Shown here piece after piece: positions 8,570 to 17,700 of a stretch of DNA of 64,000 nt (its first letter is position 1; each line of letters begins with the position of its first letter). This DNA comes from an uncultured Clostridia bacterium (lineage in GTDB: Bacteria > Bacillota > Clostridia > Lachnospirales > Anaerotignaceae). Position numbers and translations under genes: made by a program. Location of the stretch: positions 186,001 through 250,000 of the forward strand of contig CABSIK010000001.1 in the NCBI GenBank assembly GCA_902477755.1, read 5' to 3'. The notes beneath the pieces are model-generated. The model was not told where the DNA came from. It saw only the letters and a program-made list of their open reading frames with translations, and did not search any database.

Positions 8570-10180
8570 ATGACAAAATATGTTTTTGTAACAGGCGGCG
8601 TTGTGTCCGGCTTGGGAAAAGGCATTGTTGCGGCTTCTTTGGGGCGTCTCTTGAAAGCCAGAGGACTGAAAGTGGCACCTCAGAAATTAGACCCATATAT
8701 CAATGTAGACCCAGGCACCATGAGTCCATATCAACACGGTGAAGTATATGTCACAGAAGATGGTGCAGAAACAGATCTGGACTTGGGACATTATGAACGC
8801 TTTATTGATGAAGATTTGAATCGCTATTCCAATCTGACCACAGGGAAAGTCTATTGGAATGTGTTGAATAAAGAAAGAAGTGGGGCTTATCTTGGCTCCA
8901 CCGTACAGGTAATTCCTCATGTAACAAATGAAATCAAAGAGTTTGTTTATCAGGTGGGTAAGAAAACAGATGCTGATGTTGTTATTACAGAAATCGGCGG
9001 TACCATTGGTGACATTGAATCTCAGCCGTTTCTGGAAGCAGCAAGACAGGTTTCTCTGGAAGTGGGGAAAGAAAACAGCCTGTTCATCCATGTGACATTG
9101 GTGCCTTTCCTGCGTGGTTCTGATGAGCATAAGTCCAAACCAACCCAGCATTCCGTAAAAGAATTGCAGGGGATGGGGATTCATCCGGATATTATTGTAC
9201 TGCGTTGCGATGAACCGCTGGAAGAAGCCATTTTCCAGAAAATATCTATGTTCTGTAATGTAAGACCTGACTGTGTCATCGAAAACAGAACACTTCCTAT
9301 ATTGTATGAAGCACCTCTGATGCTGGAAAAATCTAATTTTTCTGCTGTTGTTTGCCGGGAATTGGGGCTGGAAGTACCTGCGGCAGATTTGACAGAATGG
9401 GAAGATACCGTTAAGCGTATCAAAGAAAGACCTTATCATGTTCGTATTGGATTGGTAGGGAAATATGTGCAGCTGCATGATGCATATCTTTCCGTGGCTG
9501 AAGCATTGCGCCATGCAGGCTATGCATGGAATACCCATGTGGATATTCAGTGGATTGATGCAGAAGAAATCACCAAAGAAAATGCTGAAGAAAAGCTTTC
9601 CGGTTTGGATGGCATCATCGTTCCCGGCGGATTTGGCGACCGCGGCATTTCTGGTATGATTGAAGCCGCTCGTGTAGCAAGAGAAAAACAAATTCCTTAC
9701 TTTGGCATTTGCCTGGGCATGCAGATTGCAGTTATTGAATTTGCAAGAAATGTAGCAGGGCTGACACAGGCGGATTCTGGTGAATTTGCGCCGAATTGTC
9801 CCCAGAAAGTCATCGACTTCATGCCAGGACAAAGCGACGAAATTGCCAAAGGCGGCACACTTCGTTTGGGCGCATATCCCTGCATCATTCAGCCGGATAC
9901 ATTAATGGAAAAATGTTATGGCAAAACAGAAATTCAGGAACGCCATCGTCATCGTTATGAATACCAGAACCAATACCGGGAAACACTGGAAAATGCAGGA
10001 CTGATTTGCAGCGGTATTTCTCCTGACGGCAAACTGGTGGAAGCGGTAGAATGGAAAGACCATCCGTTTTTCATTGGCGTCCAGTATCATCCAGAATTTA
10101 AAAGCCGCCCCAACCGTCCACATCCGTTATTTTATGGATTTATTGGCGCAGCTTTTGCGCTTTCCCAGAAAAAAGATTGA
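8570..10180 (+). CDS. pyrG: CTP synthase
   Basis: 536 residues, the usual length. The N-terminal amidoligase domain (1-265) starts MTKYVFVTGGVVSGLGKG with the P-loop-like ATP site and the metal-binding EIGGTIGDIES. The C-terminal class I glutaminase domain carries PGGFGDRG, the nucleophile motif FGICLGMQ (Cys near residue 380) and the His-Glu pair in QYHPEFKSRP. It converts UTP to CTP using glutamine. The start at 8570 has AAGGAG upstream. Earlier in-frame ATGs overlap purB and are not conserved. The 73-base gap after purB contains only weak inverted repeats. Confidence 0.97.
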   Translation: MTKYVFVTGGVVSGLGKGIVAASLGRLLKARGLKVAPQKLDPYINVDPGTMSPYQHGEVYVTEDGAETDLDLGHYERFIDEDLNRYSNLTTGKVYWNVLNKERSGAYLGSTVQVIPHVTNEIKEFVYQVGKKTDADVVITEIGGTIGDIESQPFLEAARQVSLEVGKENSLFIHVTLVPFLRGSDEHKSKPTQHSVKELQGMGIHPDIIVLRCDEPLEEAIFQKISMFCNVRPDCVIENRTLPILYEAPLMLEKSNFSAVVCRELGLEVPAADLTEWEDTVKRIKERPYHVRIGLVGKYVQLHDAYLSVAEALRHAGYAWNTHVDIQWIDAEEITKENAEEKLSGLDGIIVPGGFGDRGISGMIEAARVAREKQIPYFGICLGMQIAVIEFARNVAGLTQADSGEFAPNCPQKVIDFMPGQSDEIAKGGTLRLGAYPCIIQPDTLMEKCYGKTEIQERHRHRYEYQNQYRETLENAGLICSGISPDGKLVEAVEWKDHPFFIGVQYHPEFKSRPNRPHPLFYGFIGAAFALSQKKD

Positions 10181-10222
10181 TTTCGTTTTAAGAACATGCA
10201 ATATGGGAAGAAAGGAGCACAT

Positions 10223-11329
10223 ATGATTAGAACGTATGACAGAAAATTGATTATAGAAGACGGCAGCCAATATTATGGCTATGGTTTTGGCGCAGATACA
10301 GACAAAGTATTTGAACTGGTATTCCATACAGGCGTCATTGGCTATCAGGAAATTTTTTCTGACCCGTCTTATACCTATCAGGGTGTTGTGATGACATATC
10401 CTTTGATTGGGAATTACGGTATGGCAGCAGATGATTATGAAACTTTCCATCCTACCATTGGCGCCATGATTGTGCGTGAATACGAGGATCATCCCTCTAA
10501 TTTCCGTGCAGAAGCAACATTGTCTGAAATGATGAAAAAATTTGATGTGCCGGGAATTTCCGGTATTGACACCAGAAAACTTACAAGATCCATTCGAGAC
10601 TTTGGCAGCCACAAGGCATTGCTCACCAGTGTGGATACCCCTTTGGAAAAAGGTTTGGAAATCCTGAAGGAAACTACAATTCCTGGAAATATGGCAGAAG
10701 TCGTAAGCTGCAAGGAAAGTTGGGAATATAAAACAGAAGAACCGCAGTATCATATTGTAGCTGTTGATTTTGGTATCAAACACAGTATTTTGAAAGCATG
10801 GAAAATGAGAGGCTGCCATGTGACCATTGTTCCTTGGAACACATCCGCAGAAGAAATTCGGAAACTTCAGCCAGACGGCGTATTCCTTTCCAATGGACCT
10901 GGTGACCCTGCTGCGGTGCAGCCTGCCATTGAAATGATTCAGCAATTACGGGGAACTTTGCCTATGTTTGGCATTTGTCTGGGACATCAGCTCATTGCTC
11001 TGTCTTATGGCGCAAAGACATACAAAATGAAATTTGGTCACCATGGCGGCAACCATGCTGTAAAAAACCTTGCAACTGGAAAAATTGAGATTACTTCTCA
11101 GAATCATTCCTACGCAGTGGATGAAAGCAGCCTTAAAGGCACAGATTTAACTATTACCCATATCAATCTGTTGGATAAAACAGTGGAAGGGGTTGCATGC
11201 GAAAAAGATTCTATCTACAGCGTACAGTATCATCCGGAAAGCGCACCTGGTCCTCAGGACAGCGGTTATTTGTTTGATCGTTTTATACAGATGATGAAGG
11301 AGGGAAAGGCACATGCCGAAAAGAACTGA
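10223..11329 (+). CDS. carA: Carbamoyl-phosphate synthase small (glutaminase) subunit
   Basis: 368 residues. Releases ammonia from glutamine and channels it to CarB. The C-terminal class I amidotransferase domain shows FLSNGPGDPAA, the nucleophile motif FGICLGHQ (about 256-263) and the catalytic His/Glu in QYHPESAPGPQD. Start at ATG 10223 with AAAGGAG seven bases upstream. The gene overlaps carB by 17 bases, which indicates translational coupling. The product feeds pyrimidine and arginine synthesis. Confidence 0.97.
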   Translation: MIRTYDRKLIIEDGSQYYGYGFGADTDKVFELVFHTGVIGYQEIFSDPSYTYQGVVMTYPLIGNYGMAADDYETFHPTIGAMIVREYEDHPSNFRAEATLSEMMKKFDVPGISGIDTRKLTRSIRDFGSHKALLTSVDTPLEKGLEILKETTIPGNMAEVVSCKESWEYKTEEPQYHIVAVDFGIKHSILKAWKMRGCHVTIVPWNTSAEEIRKLQPDGVFLSNGPGDPAAVQPAIEMIQQLRGTLPMFGICLGHQLIALSYGAKTYKMKFGHHGGNHAVKNLATGKIEITSQNHSYAVDESSLKGTDLTITHINLLDKTVEGVACEKDSIYSVQYHPESAPGPQDSGYLFDRFIQMMKEGKAHAEKN

Positions 11330-14300
11330 TATTCATAAGATTATGGTCATTGGCTCAGGCCCCATTGTCATTGGACAGGCAGCGGAATTTGACTATGCAG
11401 GTACACAGGCATGCCTTGCCCTGAAAGAGGAAGGCTATGAAGTGGTGCTTTGCAATTCCAATCCGGCTACCATTATGACAGATACTGCCATTGCCGATAA
11501 AGTATACATGGAACCATTAACATTGGAATATGTGGCTAAGATTGTTCGACATGAAAGACCGGATGCCATTCTGCCGGGTATTGGTGGACAGACTGGGCTG
11601 AATCTTGCTATGCAGTTGGAGAAAAAAGGTATCCTGCAGGAATGCCAAGTGGAACTTTTGGGCACCAGCAGTGACAGTATCCGTCAGGCAGAGGATAGAG
11701 AAGAATTCAAAGAACTTTGTGAAAGACTAGGGGAACCTGTACTGCCTTCCGGCATTGCGGATTCTATTGAAAGTGGTCTGGAAATTGCCGAATCTATTGG
11801 TTATCCTGTTGTATTGCGTCCTGCTTTTACTTTGGGTGGTACTGGCGGCGGTTTTGCTGACGATGAACAGGGCTTCCGTGAATTGATGAAAAATGCTTTG
11901 GCTTTGTCACCTACCCATCAGGTTCTGGTAGAAAAGAGCATCAAGGGATATAAAGAAATTGAATACGAAGTTATCCGTGATAAGAATGATACAGCGATCA
12001 CTGTATGTAATATGGAAAACTTAGACCCTGTTGGTATTCATACAGGGGATTCTATTGTTGTGTGTCCTTCTCAGACTTTGACAGATAAAGAATATCAGAT
12101 GCTGAGAAACAGCGCATTGAAGATTATCCGTGCTCTGAAAATCGAAGGCGGATGCAACGTACAGTTTGCCTTAGACCCGCACTCTTTCCAGTATTATCTG
12201 ATTGAAGTGAATCCACGTGTTTCCCGTTCTTCTGCGCTGGCATCTAAAGCCAGCGGTTATCCCATTGCCAGAGTTTCCGCAAAAATTGGTGTTGGCATGA
12301 CTTTGGATGAAATTCCCCTTGCCAATACACCCGCCGCTTTTGAGCCTGCATTGGACTATGTGGTAACTAAGATGCCCGGTTTCCCCTTCTATAAATTTGC
12401 TGATGCAGATAACCGACTGGGAACACAGATGAAAGCCACAGGCGAAGTTATGGGCGTAGGCAGAACCATAGAAGAAAGTTTGCTAAAGGCCATTCGCTCT
12501 TTGGAAATTGGTGTAAACCATTTGCATATGGCAAAATTTGATGGACAAAGCCAGGAAGAATTGATGGAATACATTCCTAAGGGAACAGATGACAGAATTT
12601 ATGCCATTGCGGAACTGCTGCGTCTGGGATGCGCGCCGAAAAAAATTGCTGATGCGACAAAGATTGATATTTTCTTCATTCGTAAATTCCAGAACATCAT
12701 TTTAGAAGAAAATGAATTGAAAGAACATGTAAGAGATGAAGCAGCTTTGTATGCTGCTAAGAAAATGGGCTTTTCCGATGCTGCCATTGCAAAACTGTGG
12801 CAGATGGAAGAAGAGGAAGTATTCCAGATGCGCCAGAGAGCTGGCATTGTCCCTCATTATAAAATGATTGATAGCTGTGCCGCAGAATTTGACAGCTACA
12901 TTCCTTATTTCTACGCAACTTATGAAGACGAAAATGAATCTGTCGTTTCTGATCGTAAAAAGATTCTGGTGCTGGGTTCCGGCCCTATCCGTATCGGTCA
13001 GGGCGTAGAGTTTGACTATTCCACAGTGCATGCCGTTAAGACCATTCAGGAAGCTGGATATGAAGCCATTATTATCAATAATAACCCGGAAACGGTTTCT
13101 ACTGATTATACAACTTCCGATAAATTGTATTTTGAACCTTTGTGTGTAGAAGATGTTATGAATGTCATCATGCTGGAAAAACCGGAAGGGGTCATTGCTT
13201 CTCTGGGCGGACAGACCGCTGTCAACTTAGCTGAACCGCTCCAAAAAAGAGGCGTTCCTATCATCGGTACAGACAGTGTAGCCATTGAACGGGCTGAAAA
13301 CAGAGAAGCTTTTGAAGCATTGCTGGAAAAACTGGAAATCCCTCAGCCCAAAGGAAAAGCAGTTACAAATATCGAAGATGGTGTTGCTGCTGCTGCCGAA
13401 ATTGGCTATCCTGTTTTGGTTAGACCAAGCTTTGTACTGGGTGGCAGAGCCATGCAGATTGTAGCAAACGAACCACAGCTGCGCCGCTATCTGGAAACAG
13501 CAGTAGAAGTGGATAAGGATAAACCTGTATTGGTTGATAAATATATCCAAGGCAAAGAAGTGGAAGTAGATGCTATTTGCGATGGCATTCGTGTATTTGT
13601 ACCGGGTATCATGGAACTGGTAGAGCGTACAGGGGTGCACTCTGGTGACTCCATCAGCGTATATCCTCCTTTTGGTATTTCTGATAAAGTCAAAGGTGTG
13701 ATTTTGGGATATGCGAAAAAACTGGGTCTGGGTATTGGCATTAAAGGGTTGTTCAACATTCAGTTTATTGTGGATGAAAAGGATGATGTATATATCATTG
13801 AAGTAAATCCTCGTTCCTCCAGAACAGTACCTTTCCTTTCCAAAGCAACGGGATATCCACTTGCGGATATTGCTACCAGAGTTATGCTTGGTATTACTCT
13901 GGAGGAACAGGGTATTTGTCAGCTTTATCCTGACGAGAAAGAACGCTGGTATGTAAAAGCACCTGCATTTTCTTTCTCTAAACTTCATGGCATGGATGCA
14001 TACCTATCTCCAGAAATGAAATCTACAGGGGAAGCCATTGGTTATGATGCCAAACTCCATCGGGCTATGTATAAAGCCATGGTGGCATCCGGTATGCATT
14101 TGCAGAATTATGGCACAGTGCTGGTTTCTCTGGCGGATGCAGACAAAGAAGAAGGTCTGCCTTTGATCCGTCGTTTTTATCAAATGGGCTTCAATCTGGA
14201 AGCCACAAAAGGTACAGCTGATTTCCTGAAACAGCACGGTATCCGTACACATGCACTCCACAAGCCCAGTGAAGGCAGTGATGAGGTGCTGCGGTCTATC

Positions 14301-14492
14301 CGTTCCGGTTATGTCAGCTATGTAATCAATACCAGATCCATCACTGCAGGCACACAAGATGCAGATGGTATTGCAATCAGAGCTTGTGCCTGCGAAAATA
14401 ACGTGACAGTGTTGACAGCACTGGATACAGTAAAAGTTTTGTTAGATGTATTGGAAGAAACGACTATGAAAATCTCAACAATTAATGCCTGA
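11313..14492 (+). CDS. carB: Carbamoyl-phosphate synthase large subunit
   Basis: 1059 residues, the standard length. Two homologous ATP-grasp halves are visible, each beginning with a glycine-rich segment (IMVIGSGPIVIGQAAEFDYAG at the start, ILVLGSGPIRIGQGVEFDYS near residue 550). Both halves have EVNPRVSRSSALASKA / EVNPRSSRTVPFLSKA metal- and ATP-binding motifs. A C-terminal allosteric MGS-like domain follows from about 930. It makes carbamoyl phosphate from bicarbonate, ammonia and two ATP. GGAGGG lies upstream inside carA. It ends the asnB-to-carB block, and a terminator follows. Confidence 0.97.
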   Translation: MPKRTDIHKIMVIGSGPIVIGQAAEFDYAGTQACLALKEEGYEVVLCNSNPATIMTDTAIADKVYMEPLTLEYVAKIVRHERPDAILPGIGGQTGLNLAMQLEKKGILQECQVELLGTSSDSIRQAEDREEFKELCERLGEPVLPSGIADSIESGLEIAESIGYPVVLRPAFTLGGTGGGFADDEQGFRELMKNALALSPTHQVLVEKSIKGYKEIEYEVIRDKNDTAITVCNMENLDPVGIHTGDSIVVCPSQTLTDKEYQMLRNSALKIIRALKIEGGCNVQFALDPHSFQYYLIEVNPRVSRSSALASKASGYPIARVSAKIGVGMTLDEIPLANTPAAFEPALDYVVTKMPGFPFYKFADADNRLGTQMKATGEVMGVGRTIEESLLKAIRSLEIGVNHLHMAKFDGQSQEELMEYIPKGTDDRIYAIAELLRLGCAPKKIADATKIDIFFIRKFQNIILEENELKEHVRDEAALYAAKKMGFSDAAIAKLWQMEEEEVFQMRQRAGIVPHYKMIDSCAAEFDSYIPYFYATYEDENESVVSDRKKILVLGSGPIRIGQGVEFDYSTVHAVKTIQEAGYEAIIINNNPETVSTDYTTSDKLYFEPLCVEDVMNVIMLEKPEGVIASLGGQTAVNLAEPLQKRGVPIIGTDSVAIERAENREAFEALLEKLEIPQPKGKAVTNIEDGVAAAAEIGYPVLVRPSFVLGGRAMQIVANEPQLRRYLETAVEVDKDKPVLVDKYIQGKEVEVDAICDGIRVFVPGIMELVERTGVHSGDSISVYPPFGISDKVKGVILGYAKKLGLGIGIKGLFNIQFIVDEKDDVYIIEVNPRSSRTVPFLSKATGYPLADIATRVMLGITLEEQGICQLYPDEKERWYVKAPAFSFSKLHGMDAYLSPEMKSTGEAIGYDAKLHRAMYKAMVASGMHLQNYGTVLVSLADADKEEGLPLIRRFYQMGFNLEATKGTADFLKQHGIRTHALHKPSEGSDEVLRSIRSGYVSYVINTRSITAGTQDADGIAIRACACENNVTVLTALDTVKVLLDVLEETTMKISTINA

Positions 14493-14534
14493 AAATCGTT
14501 TTTTTCGATATAATCATATTTTCCATCAAGCAAA

Positions 14535-14566
14535 GAAGGAAGATCACAAAAGATCTTCCTTTTTTG
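14535..14566 (+). terminator. Terminator after carB
   Basis: A 9-bp stem (14537-14545 with 14552-14560) with a six-base loop is followed by a run of T. It closes the asnB-purC-purB-pyrG-carAB transcript. Confidence 0.88.
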
Positions 14567-14638
14567 TTGCAAAAATCATAAAGACTGCAAGTATAATTCA
14601 GATAAAACATTCCCTAATTTCACAGAATGTAGTAAAAT

Positions 14639-14719
14639 TATAATAATAAAGTAAATTGATTTATAAAAGTCGCTGCAAGATGAAGCAGAAGACATCTTTG
14701 CACCGCTGTCTGTGCGGTG
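14639..14719 (+). promoter_or_regulatory. Promoter and folded 5' leader of the 14757 operon
   Basis: A consensus -10 TATAAT lies at 14639-14644, with only a poor -35. About 30 bases further are two adjoining hairpins: 14675-14701 (eight pairs plus one bulge) and 14701-14719 (CACCGC with GCGGTG, seven-base loop). They touch at one base and could not form fully at once. No known riboswitch class was recognised. Confidence 0.45.
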
Positions 14720-14756
14720 ATACAATGGATTTGATCTATGAGAAGGGCGGTGTTTT

Positions 14757-17700
14757 ATGGACAAAAAACAACTTCAGTTGACATACAAGGAATTACAGAA
14801 TATTTTGACGGCAAGGGATTTTCTGCAATATTCTGGACTCCATAAAAAAGATGTGTTTGCTGTTATGGACAAAAACACATGGATGGAGGCTATGGAGAAA
14901 CTTTTGATGGGAGAGGTATCCTGTCGAAGTGTTTTGAACCTGTGCAGTTCTGCCATGGAAACTTTCTGCGGATGCAGACCCAAGGAAGGTTGGCTGCCAG
15001 CATTGTATAGCCACATGATTCGGAAAATTTATCCCCATCGAGATGATATTTCTGCTACAGGTGAATATGAAAAAGCCGCCGCTTTTTACTTGGAATGCCT
15101 GCGCTTTTTCTTAAAAAAAGAAAAGGAACGACTGCCTTTTTCCAGAACACGAGATTTTGAATTTGCTACAGAAGAGGAATTGAAAGGAAGTCCTTATGAA
15201 GAAGAATATCGGCGCTTTCTGAAGTGTTTTTCCGATGCCTATTTGTATGAATTGATGCGCATTGGCAGAGAAATCATGCCCTTTGATATGCTGGCCCATG
15301 TGGCAGGTGTACATCACATTGCTATGCATATTGCAAGGCAGCTCATCAAAACAGGAATCCCCGTAGATCTGCCTTTGATCTCTGGTGCTGCCGCTGCCCA
15401 TGACATTGGCAAATACGGCTGCAGAGAAAACGAAGTCAGAAGGATTCCTTATCTGCATTATTATTATACAGACCTTTGGTGCAGAGTACATGATCTGCCC
15501 AATATCGGGCATATCGCTGCCAATCATTCCACTTGGGATCTGGAATTGGAAAATCTGACAGTGGAATCCCTAATACTGATTTATGCCGATTTTCGAGTAA
15601 AAAACAACGGCTATGATGAAAAAGGAAAAGAGATTATGGGCTTCTACAGTCTGGCATCCTCTTTTGAAGTAATTTTAAATAAACTGGATAATGTAGATAC
15701 AGTTAAGGAAAACCGTTATCGTCATGTTTATTCACGCTTAGAGGACTTTGAGAATTACATGAAAGCCCTTGGCGTTAATGTGGATTTGACCAGTTGTTCT
15801 TTGCAGCCGCTCCCTCAGCGCAATCCTGCACTGTTGAATATTGATGAAACTGTAGATGCATTTAAAAATATTGCCATTGATCATAATATCCGTCTGATGC
15901 ACAAGTTAAGTCGTGAACTGACATTTGGTGATATTCTGGAAACGGCACGCAGTACTCGCAATTGGAAGGATACACGAGCATATCTGAATATTTTTGCGGA
16001 ATACTTTACTTATATGAACCAACGCCAGAAACAAATGGCAATGAACTTTTTGTATGACCTGATGTTCCACAGAGAAGGTGATATCCGCAGACAGGCGGCA
16101 GATCTGTTGGGCAACATGATTGCCCATTACGATGTGGAATATGGAAAAGAACTTCCGCAGAATGTCAATGTGATTCTGGATGAAACAGATAGTTTTCAAT
16201 TGTGGAAAAAATATCTGGATCGCATCATTTTGCCAGATCATAAGGTCATTGACCGCCACAGACGTTGGCTAGGGTATTGCCTGAAACGTGTTGTGATATC
16301 TCTGTTGGAAAACTGCAAAGAAGAACAGCGCAAGAAATATGTTGTGCCGCTTCTTGCCTATTATCAAGAATTGGGATGGATTGATGAAACAGCTTTTATC
16401 TTATTGGATACCATGCCTTCCATTCCTATGGTGCTTTTGGATAATGAGGAACGGAATGTATGTTTCCGCTTTATGGAGCATTTTGCTTCTCGGGATGTTT
16501 TAGAAATTCAGGCTGCAATTTTGTTGAATCTGTGCGAAATGGCACCGGCTTTTTCTGAATCGAAAGAATTTCTTCATACGGTCAATGGTGTTCTGGATGT
16601 TGTGCCGGTGAAAGAGGAAAAGGCGTTGGCATATCTTGCCTATGAAATCCGGAAAAATTGCGGTTTGCCCCAGAAAAATAAGGCTGCATATCAGGAAATC
16701 TTTGAAGATTCCGCAGTGGTATCTGATATTTTCCTGGATAACCTGAAAGCAGCTACACCTTGGAAGATCAAAATCATCAATATGCGTTTGCTTTATGACC
16801 GTATTTGTAGCGGCATTACGATGCCGAAACTTCATGTGGCAACCCATTTGTCCAACTTGCTGAAAGTCAGCGAACAGGTTTCTGTGCGCCACGCAGCAGG
16901 AGAAACGCTGGTAAAATTGGCACCTATACTTTCGTGGGATCAGCGAAATGAAGTTGCTATTGAATTGACAAAAGGTCTGGAAATTGGTGAATTTGAGTTC
17001 TCTAAATATATTCCTCAATATCTGGGTGAATTTGTATTATTCCTGCATCCAAAAGAGCTGGATGAGTTCATCAAAGATCTGGAACGTCTGCAAAACAGCA
17101 CCAATGACAGAATCGCCAGCGTTGCACTGGATACTTTTGGGGTAATGCTTCAGCATTATGGACAGTATCAGAGCCGTTTCCCGGAACCGGCAAAGGTTTA
17201 TGAGGACAGACGGAAGAAAATCATGGGTATGATTCTGAAAGGATTTGCCAACTATCAGGAAAATGTCAAAAGAGAAGCATTTTGGGTCGTTGGTCACGAA
17301 CTTTTTGCTCAGGATTATTTATCTATGCAGGAAAAGAAAAATCTTTTCGGCTTCTTCAGCAAAAAAATGCTCATGTTGGTAGAGCAGGATGAAGATTCGG
17401 AACTGACATTCTTTAGCCATACTGCCGGTTGGAATTCCGTATATCATTTTATTAGCGCATATATTTTTCAGGAAAAGAAATTTGCCTTTTCCGAACCACA
17501 AAAGATTGCTTTTTTCCCTGGTACATTCGACCCCTTTACATTGGGACATAAAGAAATTGCCAGAGAAATCAGAGATCTTGGCTTTACTGTTTATCTGGCA
17601 CTGGACGAATTTTCATGGTCGAAAAAAGCCCAGCCTCATCGGGTGCGCAGACGTATTTTGGATATGTCTGTGGCAAATGAGGAAAATATCTTCCTTTTCC

